This document shows, in pieces, positions 1 through 7,100 of a stretch of DNA of 12,222 nt. The notes beneath the pieces are model-generated. The model did not search any database. It saw only the letters and a program-made list of their open reading frames with translations, and was not told where the DNA came from. The DNA comes from Flavobacteriaceae bacterium (GTDB lineage Bacteria; Bacteroidota; Bacteroidia; Flavobacteriales; Flavobacteriaceae): positions 1-12,222 of the forward strand of contig CANKLK010000058.1 of assembly GCA_947482805.1 (NCBI GenBank), in the 5' to 3' direction. The translations under genes and the position numbers were made by a program. The stretch's first letter is position 1. Each line of letters opens with the position of its first letter.

Positions 1-1542
1 AAAGAACTAATCATTAGATCTAGTGCTGACGCTGTAGATTTTGCCTTATTAAAAGATGGAAAACTAATTGAATTACATAAAGAAGAGGAAACAAGCAACT
101 TCCAAGTTGGCGATATTTTTATTGCCAAAATAAGAAAACCCGTTGCCGGATTGAATGCTGCTTTTGTAAATGTAGGCTACGAAAAAGATGCCTTTTTACA
201 TTATCAAGATTTGGGTCCAAGTTTTACTTCTTATTTGAAATTCATAAAACTTGTAAGCGCAGGTAAACTAAAAGATTTCTCCCTAAAAAACTTCCAGTTT
301 GAGAAAGAAATTGACAAAGATGGTGCGGTAGCAGACATACTGAGTGCCAACCAGTCAATATTAGTACAAGTAGTAAAAGAACCTATCTCTACAAAAGGTC
401 CAAGAATAAGCTGTGAGCTATCATTCGCCGGACGATTTTTAGTTTTAGTGCCTTTTTCAGATAGGGTTTCTGTTTCGCAAAAAATAGAATCGAAACAAGA
501 AAAAGACCGACTTAAAAAACTAGTACAATCTATCAAACAAAGAGGTTTTGGTGTTATTGTAAGAACAGTAGCAGAAGGCAAAAACATAGCCGAATTAGAA
601 AAAGACTTGCAGAACTTAATGAATAGATGGACTGCAATGAGTAAAAAATTACCAACTGCACATCATCCATCCAAAGTGTTGGGAGAGCTTAACAAAGCTT
701 CTTCTATACTTAGAGATGTATTCAACGATACTTTTACCAGTATTCAAATTGATGATGAAGAGTTGTACCAAGAAACAAAGGACTATTTAGCCGAAATAGC
801 TCCGGAGAAACAAAAAATTGTTAAATTTTATCAATCGAAAGACACGCCATTGTTTGAAAAATACCATATCGAAAGACAAATAAAAACCTCTTTCGGACGA
901 ACAGTATCCATGAGTAAAGGCGCATATTTGATTATAGAACACACTGAAGCTTTACACGTTATCGACGTGAATAGCGGAAACCGTTCTAACAAAGCCAACA
1001 ATCAGGAAGATACTGCTTTGGAAGTAAACATGATTGCCGCAGCAGAAATCGCAAGACAATTACGTCTTCGGGATATGGGCGGAATCATCGTAGTCGATTT
1101 TATCGACATGAAAGATCCAGACAATCGCCAAGTGTTGTTCAACTTCCTTAGAGAAGAAATGAGCGATGATAAAGCCAAACACAAAATCTTACCGCCGAGT
1201 AAATTTGGATTAGTCCAAATCACTAGACAAAGAGTAAGACCAGAAGTAAATATTGAAACAAGAGAAGAAAATCCAAATAATTTGAGTAGTGATATAGATG
1301 CACCGATTCAAATTATAGATAAAATAAATTTCTCTCTTGAAAAAATTATCAACGGCCATAAAAAAGTAACACTAAATGTGCATCCTTTTGTGGCAGCATA
1401 CCTTAAAAAAGGTTTTCCATCATTACGTTCAAAATGGTTTTTTGAACATAAAAAGTGGGTGAAAATCATACCTCGTGACGCTTACACGTATTTGGAATAT
1501 CATTTCTTTGATGAAAAAGGAAAAGAGATTTCAGAAAAATAA
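1..1542 (+). CDS. rng: Ribonuclease E/G family endoribonuclease (5'-partial)
   Basis: Cytoplasmic, metal-dependent single-strand endoribonuclease; the family acts in rRNA maturation and mRNA turnover. The reading frame is open from base 1, and its first residues (KELIIRSS) resemble the extreme N-terminus of flavobacterial homologues, so probably only about two codons including the start are missing; 513 residues are present. An S1-type RNA-binding region starts near residue 37 (GDIFIAKIRKPVAGLNAAFV, the insertion-split S1 typical of RNase E/G). The catalytic core carries both metal-binding aspartates, D322 in VIDVNSGN and D366 in VVDFIDM, with nearly the E. coli RNase E spacing (D303/D346). 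The CPxCxG zinc-link motif expected near residues 421-428 is absent: that stretch reads REENPNN and has no cysteine. There is no long C-terminal scaffold, so it is RNase G-like in size. The first in-frame ATG at 151 lies inside the S1 domain and is not the start. It converges on pbpC and ends in a strong terminator. Confidence 0.96.
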   Translation, partial: KELIIRSSADAVDFALLKDGKLIELHKEEETSNFQVGDIFIAKIRKPVAGLNAAFVNVGYEKDAFLHYQDLGPSFTSYLKFIKLVSAGKLKDFSLKNFQFEKEIDKDGAVADILSANQSILVQVVKEPISTKGPRISCELSFAGRFLVLVPFSDRVSVSQKIESKQEKDRLKKLVQSIKQRGFGVIVRTVAEGKNIAELEKDLQNLMNRWTAMSKKLPTAHHPSKVLGELNKASSILRDVFNDTFTSIQIDDEELYQETKDYLAEIAPEKQKIVKFYQSKDTPLFEKYHIERQIKTSFGRTVSMSKGAYLIIEHTEALHVIDVNSGNRSNKANNQEDTALEVNMIAAAEIARQLRLRDMGGIIVVDFIDMKDPDNRQVLFNFLREEMSDDKAKHKILPPSKFGLVQITRQRVRPEVNIETREENPNNLSSDIDAPIQIIDKINFSLEKIINGHKKVTLNVHPFVAAYLKKGFPSLRSKWFFEHKKWVKIIPRDAYTYLEYHFFDEKGKEISEK

Positions 1543-1545
1543 AAG

Positions 1546-1580
1546 AAACCGTCTCGTTACTATAACGAGACGGTTTTTTT
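1546..1580. terminator. Rho-independent terminator, probably bidirectional
   Basis: A perfect 14-bp stem pairs 1546-1559 with 1563-1576 around a 3-nt loop (1560-1562). It is followed by a run of T to 1580 and starts 4 bases after the RNase stop codon. The other flank is A-rich (AAAAGAAA at 1541-1548), so the reverse strand also reads stem plus T-run. The element lies between convergent genes and could end transcripts from both sides. The stem and T-run are seen directly; use in both directions is inferred. Confidence 0.9.
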
Positions 1581-1594
1581 GTGTCTTTTTTTGA

Positions 1595-1702
1595 AGCTAT
1601 TCCGGCTATCCGTTGCAATCTTTTTCGTCAGTTCGAGTGTCTGTCGCGACGGATGTATTGAGAAGACGAAAAAGGATTTCCACTACTATCCGGGCTAGGG
1701 CT
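1595..1702. repeat. Long imperfect intergenic inverted repeat (REP-like)
   Basis: The outer ends match as AGC (1595-1597) with GCT (1700-1702) and CCGG (1602-1605) with CCGG (1690-1693). The middle arms CTTTTTCGTC (1620-1629) and GACGAAAAAG (1665-1674) pair perfectly over 10 bp. The centre holds a separate 8-bp palindrome, GTCGCGAC (1643-1650). Folded, this gives a long interrupted hairpin with a small hairpin at its tip. It encodes no plausible protein. It resembles dispersed intergenic palindromes I recall from flavobacterial genomes, but copy number cannot be seen here. Its right end runs into the TAG stop codon of pbpC (1701-1703). Confidence 0.6.
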
Positions 1703-4076
1703 AATCTTTAATTATCTCTATCTTCCTCCTAATATCATTCCCATATTCATCTTCAACGGTAATGTAATGAATTCCTGTCTCAGCCTCAATTTGCATTTCG
1801 TGAAAGGTTTGAGTCGTGCCTTTGTATGCATTGTCAACATACCAATACAACTTCGCTTCTTTGTTAGAATGTGCCACTTTTAAAATCACCGGCTGAATCT
1901 TGCTGTTGAAATCCTTAACCAAATAAATTTTACTGTTCGTTTTCGGGTAAATAAAATCCATGGATGCCTGTTGGTTTTGCTGGCAATCGTCTCTGAAAGG
2001 CGGCAATGGTTTGTAATCTATATGCAGACTTTTATAATACCATTCCATCACCGGCGGCAGCACAAACCACTTTTTGGAAACGATATTATCTACATCTTCA
2101 CAACTACTGTTTACCCGAAACTGTTCCGTAGCATCTAAATGCACCAATTTATGATAAGCACAAACCGAAGTCTTCATTCCTTTTCTGTTAATTAATTGTC
2201 TGATTTTCGGGCAATCATCCTGCGCTAAATGTCCGCTTAATGCACAAACATCAGCATATTGCAAATCGTTTAACGGCGTTTGAAACCATTTTTTTCGCGG
2301 AAGTAAATTGAAAACATCAAACAAAATCGGCGCTGCACTTCCAACACCGGTTAACTCCGGTCTTCCTTCGCCATTGGCATTTCCAACCCAAACTCCAACT
2401 ACATAACGCGAGTTGGTTCCGATGGCCCATGCATCGCGGTTTCCAAAACTGGTTCCTGTTTTCCATGCTAATTCTAATGACGAGTCGTAAAACTTCCAGG
2501 CTTCATCGCCTTCGGGACGATTGACTTCTTTCATGGCGTTATAAGTTAGATAAATAGAACCCGCACCTATGATTGTTTTCTGATAACTTTCTTCACCATA
2601 ATCCTGCTCAAATCCGTTGACATAATTGAGTTCGGCAAATTCTTTAGTTCTGTATTTTCCATCGGAAGCATTGAAGTAATTTATGGTTGAAGACAAATTT
2701 GCATAGGTTCGGCACAAATCCCAAAGATTGCTTTCGGCTCCGCCAAGAATAAGCGACAAACCATAATGATCCGGATGTTTATTGATATTTCTAAGTTTGA
2801 ATTTCTGCATTAGTTCATAAAAATTATTTACACCATGTTCCTGCAACATCAACACCGCTGGAATATTCAGTGAACGCGACAAAGCTCGCTGTGCCGGAAC
2901 TGCACCATCAAAAGTCCGATTGAAATTTTCTGGTGTATAACCCGAAATCTGCGTTGGAATATCGGCAACCAAAGTGTTTGGCAAAAGCTCACCTTCATCA
3001 AGCATTGATGCAAATAAAAGCGGTTTTAAAATACTTCCTGTACTTCGTGGCGCACCAATGATGTCAACATCTTTGTCGTGGTCTTTATCCGTTGGCGAAT
3101 TCCCAACATAACTGATTATATTTCGATTTTGAATATCGATGACAATCACAGCCAAATTATGAACTTCGTTTTGTTTGTACTGATTGTAATACTGAGTTGC
3201 AATTTGGTTCACCCGATTCTGTAGCGAAATATCAATTGTGGTTTTAATGCGTTTGCCTTCATCTGTTTTGGCTACGCGCTGCAATAAATGAGGCGCAATT
3301 TGTGGAACTAAATACGGTTTTTGTGGCAACGGTTCCGTAATCGACAATTGATACGTAAGTTTGTCAATGATTTTTTCATTGTATAATTTCAACAACAATC
3401 CGTTGCGTTTTTTTAGCAATTTGATTTGATTCTTTCCCGGATAAATCAAGCTTGGTGCATTGGGCAACACCGCTAAAGTGGCACTTTCTGCCCATGACAA
3501 CTGATGCGATTGCACTCCGAAATAACGCCACGAAGCCATTTCCAAACCAACAACATTTCCGCCATAAGGTGCATGAGCTGCGTACAATTCGAGGATTTTT
3601 TCTTTGGAACAACGCAATTCTAAACGTGTTGCCAAAATCATTTCGATTCCTTTTTCGAAATACGTTCGCTTTTTGTTTTTGCGCGACAAACGAATAACCT
3701 GTTGTGTTAAGGTACTTCCGCCACGAACCACTTTTCCGGCGCTTCTGTTTTGTTGAAATGCCTTGAACATCGCTACGGGATTAAAACCGGGATGCTGATA
3801 AAAATGTTCGTCTTCAAAATAGACGATGCATTTTTTAAACTTATCGGGAACGCTGTCTTTTGCCGGAAAACGCCATTGTCCATCGCGGGCGATTTTGGCA
3901 GCAAGTAATTCGCCATCGCTACTTTCGATAACCGTAGAATAAGGTTCTTCAAAAAGAGTTCTCGGCAACGAAAAGTAATACACAACCAAAAGAATAAAGA
4001 CAAGAGCCGATTTCTTTGGATTGCGTTTGATATAGTTTAGGAAGCGTTGCCAGAACGCTAAAAGTTTTTCTTTCAT
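1701..4076 (-). CDS. pbpC: Penicillin-binding protein 1C, bifunctional glycosyltransferase/transpeptidase
   Basis: Membrane-anchored class A PBP that polymerises lipid II into glycan strands and carries a transpeptidase fold. Using the ATG at 4076 it has 791 residues. In order: a short basic cytoplasmic tail; one membrane segment (about 24-38, SALVFILLVVYYF); a GT51 domain with EDEHFYQHPG (88-97, catalytic E88) and GGSTLTQQ (119-126); and a transpeptidase domain with SILK (S348, K351), SLN (402-404) and KTGT (539-542). A cysteine-bearing linker follows (C611, C622, C639, C659), then a C-terminal Ig-like BiPBP_C domain (about 706-791) that marks the PBP1C subclass. All expected catalytic motifs are intact. 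It lies 120 bp downstream of the macroglobulin gene on the same strand, the classic pairing in bacteria that carry both, and is probably co-transcribed with it. The frame extends 5 codons further to a TTG (4091). I prefer the ATG because alternative starts are rarer and the extra residues add nothing recognisable. Confidence 0.95.
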   Translation of the reverse strand: MKEKLLAFWQRFLNYIKRNPKKSALVFILLVVYYFSLPRTLFEEPYSTVIESSDGELLAAKIARDGQWRFPAKDSVPDKFKKCIVYFEDEHFYQHPGFNPVAMFKAFQQNRSAGKVVRGGSTLTQQVIRLSRKNKKRTYFEKGIEMILATRLELRCSKEKILELYAAHAPYGGNVVGLEMASWRYFGVQSHQLSWAESATLAVLPNAPSLIYPGKNQIKLLKKRNGLLLKLYNEKIIDKLTYQLSITEPLPQKPYLVPQIAPHLLQRVAKTDEGKRIKTTIDISLQNRVNQIATQYYNQYKQNEVHNLAVIVIDIQNRNIISYVGNSPTDKDHDKDVDIIGAPRSTGSILKPLLFASMLDEGELLPNTLVADIPTQISGYTPENFNRTFDGAVPAQRALSRSLNIPAVLMLQEHGVNNFYELMQKFKLRNINKHPDHYGLSLILGGAESNLWDLCRTYANLSSTINYFNASDGKYRTKEFAELNYVNGFEQDYGEESYQKTIIGAGSIYLTYNAMKEVNRPEGDEAWKFYDSSLELAWKTGTSFGNRDAWAIGTNSRYVVGVWVGNANGEGRPELTGVGSAAPILFDVFNLLPRKKWFQTPLNDLQYADVCALSGHLAQDDCPKIRQLINRKGMKTSVCAYHKLVHLDATEQFRVNSSCEDVDNIVSKKWFVLPPVMEWYYKSLHIDYKPLPPFRDDCQQNQQASMDFIYPKTNSKIYLVKDFNSKIQPVILKVAHSNKEAKLYWYVDNAYKGTTQTFHEMQIEAETGIHYITVEDEYGNDIRRKIEIIKD

Positions 4077-4097
4077 TTTGTTTGCTAACAAATAAAA

Positions 4098-4192
4098 TTA
4101 ACCGCAAAGTTCGCAAGGTGTTACGCAAAGTTCGCAAAGAAAAAACACATCTCTTTGCGAACTTGGCGCTTGCTTAGCGCCTTTGCGGTTAA
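4098..4192. repeat. Intergenic palindromic repeat between the macroglobulin gene and pbpC
   Basis: This is a nested inverted repeat. The outer arms TTAACCGCAAAG (4098-4109) and CTTTGCGGTTAA (4181-4192) match perfectly over 12 bp. The inner arms AAGTTCGCAAAGA (4128-4140) and TCTTTGCGAACTT (4152-4164) match over 13 bp with an 11-nt loop. The left arm also holds a direct repeat, CGCAAAGTTCGCAA, at 4103-4116 and 4124-4137 (21-bp period). It fills most of the 120-bp gap and ends 4 bp from the macroglobulin stop codon. A transcript running into pbpC would carry a long hairpin here. CGCAAAG-type palindromes are, from memory, common between genes in Flavobacterium; copy number cannot be shown from this window. 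Confidence 0.75.
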
Positions 4193-4196
4193 CCAT

Positions 4197-7100
4197 TTAT
4201 TTTACCACTTCAACCCATTGCCCTTTGGTACGTGCCAGAAAATCGTTGTCATACATGGCTTCGCATTGCAATCCGGGTAGATAATATTTACCCAAATAAG
4301 AGGCGTTCAACAGGATTTTGAATTTGCGTGTTTCATTGGCTTTCAGACCAAAGTAGTAATTGGCTCTGTCATCACGAATATCGATGTAATCAGCAACATT
4401 GCTGGTTGCATCACCAAAATCAGTGTAACGTGTATTAACAATTTCAAAACCGGAGGGCAGAATTTGTGACAAGGCGACATTATCAATCCATTCATTTTTG
4501 CGATTGGTCAAAGTAACTTCGGCATAGAATTCGGTTCCCTGAGCAATTTTGGTAACAGTGATTGGGTTTCCTTTTCTGTTTTTGAAAACTACACTTGCAG
4601 ATAAATTATTCTGCATTACTTTTTCACTTCCGACAGGCAAAATTCCGCTATTCAAGACACGAACAAAGAGCGTGTTGTTTTTGTTGTTCTTAATTGTAAT
4701 AGCATTTCCACCTTTTTTCACAACCAAATTTCTTTGAGCTACTGTTTTATTCGTATTGATGATTACTGCTTTTCCTCCATTTGAATATTGAACCGAAACG
4801 CCTTTACTTCCATTAGATTTTGCAAATTTTGACATCGCATACAATCCATAAGCGGTTGTTTGTGTACTCATCCATTTGTCACTTGACATATTCTTAGCCA
4901 ATTTGGTAGCCATTGCAAAGGCTTTTTGTTTTTGTCCTAACAAAATCAAAGTTTCCAATGCCATTGCTCTGTTTCTGTCGGCTGAGCCATAATAATAGTA
5001 GTAATAATTATCATTGAAATTTTGCTCATCAATAAACGACTTGCTCAATAATGCCAATCCGGCTGCATTTTGTTTTACCAAGGCATAAGTAGCCGCTAAT
5101 CGCAGTTTACTTTCGTTAGAAATTCCGACTGTTTCCCGTAATCTGTTCATGGAAGCCAAATCTGCTGAACCTGCCAATGCAAGAGTATACAATCGGTAAG
5201 CCTGCGCCATATCATTGTAATATTGTTTTTCAAAACGCCATTGTTTTGCTATCTTTCCTTGGTAAGAAATCCATTTAGATTTGAAGCTGATTGGTAAAAC
5301 ATAGCCTTTTTTCTCGGCTTCAATCAGGAAATGTCCTGCGTAAGAAGTTCCCCAATCGTCAGCTTCGGTCATTCCCTGCCAGTAGGAGAAACCACCATTT
5401 GGCAATTGAAAATTCCCTAGTTTCTGGATTCCGACAGTAACATTTTGTTGAATATTTTGTTTGCGAACGGCATCCAAATCCATCACATCTGTAAGATACA
5501 ATTGAGGGAAAACGGACGATGTCGTTTGTTCGACACAACCGTGAGGATACTGAATTAGATAGTTCAATCGGCGACCAAAATCTACCGTTGGTACAGATGA
5601 CACTTCTATTCCAGCTTTGTTGCTTCCGGTTACACCAAAGGTTTTCCAGCTAATCGTTTTGGAACTATTTGGTTCAATCATAATATCAGAATACGCATTG
5701 GTTACCGGATTCGGATTGGTCACATCAATCTCTACAGTATAGGTTGATTTTTCCTTTCCTGAAGTCGCAATAATATCTATTTTACCAATGCCGGTAATAC
5801 TTCCCACTTCCAGATTGAAGTAGGCCATTTTCTCATCAGGTTCGGTGAAAGTTACTTTTTGAGTTGTTCTTCCAACTACTTTAACTGCACTATTTGTCTT
5901 GATTTGAAGTGTTACGTTTTTGATTTGTTTTTCAGTCGCAAACAAGGTTACCGGTATAGTCACTTTTTCAGAAGGTGAAATTTTTCTTGGCAATGAAGCC
6001 AAAACCATCAACGGACTTCTGACCTGCGTTGCTTTTTCAGCCATTCCATAAGCATTAGTTTTTGCATCAGCGGCAACAACCATTGTACGAACAGAGCCTA
6101 TGTATTTTGGCAAGGTGATTTTGGTGATTTTACTTCCGCCTTTATCCAATTCGAATGGGCCATAGTAAAGTACAACCGGTTTGAAACGATTGGCTTTTTT
6201 TGCTTTTCCACCACCGGAATCAGCATCACCACCAATACTGAAAACCTGATTCACTTTTCCACCATAGGCACCAATCACCTGATCGTAAATATCCCAAGTA
6301 CGCACACCCAAAGCTTCACGAGTATAGAAACTATCCCAGGCATTTGGTGTTTTGAAACGTGTCAAATCCAATAACCCTTCATCAACAACCGCGATGGTAT
6401 AGGTCATTTTTTTGCCGTGTTTTTCAGAAACTTTTACGTTTACCGTTTGCTCCGGACGAAGCACATCAGGCATTGTAAGTTGTGGTTCCAGAACCGTGTT
6501 CTTATCTACTACTTCAATTGGAACGATGCCATACATTCTGATTGGCGAATCGTTTTTGGTTGAAGCATGTGGTTGCAAAAGTGAAATGTTGATATAGACA
6601 TTCGGAGCCATATCACCTGTAATTGGCAGCTCAACCGTAGTTTCTCCTTTTTTGGTTTTGGCCCAAAGTGTTTTTACCACTTTTGTTCCGTTTTCGATAG
6701 AAATCATAGCTCTTCCTCCTTCGCTTGAAGGAAAGAATATTTTGGCTTTATCTCCAACCGAATAGTTTGTTTTATCGGTGGAAAAGCGCAACATCGTAGC
6801 CGATTCCCCATCGCCAGTTCTTGATTTTGCTGACCACCAAGGCTCGTCTATATATACTTTTGTCCCTGTGGCATGACCATCGGTAGGATCCGAAACACGA
6901 ATTAAATAATTCCCCCATTCTTCATTTCTCACCGAGAAAGAAATATTGGCTTTTCCTGAATAATCAGTATTCACTACAAAGTTTTTATAGGCAATTGTTG
7001 AGTTTGATGTATTATAATTCGACAAATCATCATTCGAAGCATCCCACCACCAACGTGATTGCAATTTATAAACACGGACTTCTACATTTTTAACAGATTT

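Noticed and set aside
151..1542. Treating the ATG at 151 as the start of the RNase gene
   Set aside because: The frame is open and homologous from base 1, and the ATG at 151 falls inside the S1 domain; the true start lies just outside the window.
4077..4091. TTG start of pbpC adding MLANK
   Set aside because: The ATG at 4076 leaves a normal short cytoplasmic tail before the membrane segment; the TTG extension has no supporting signal.
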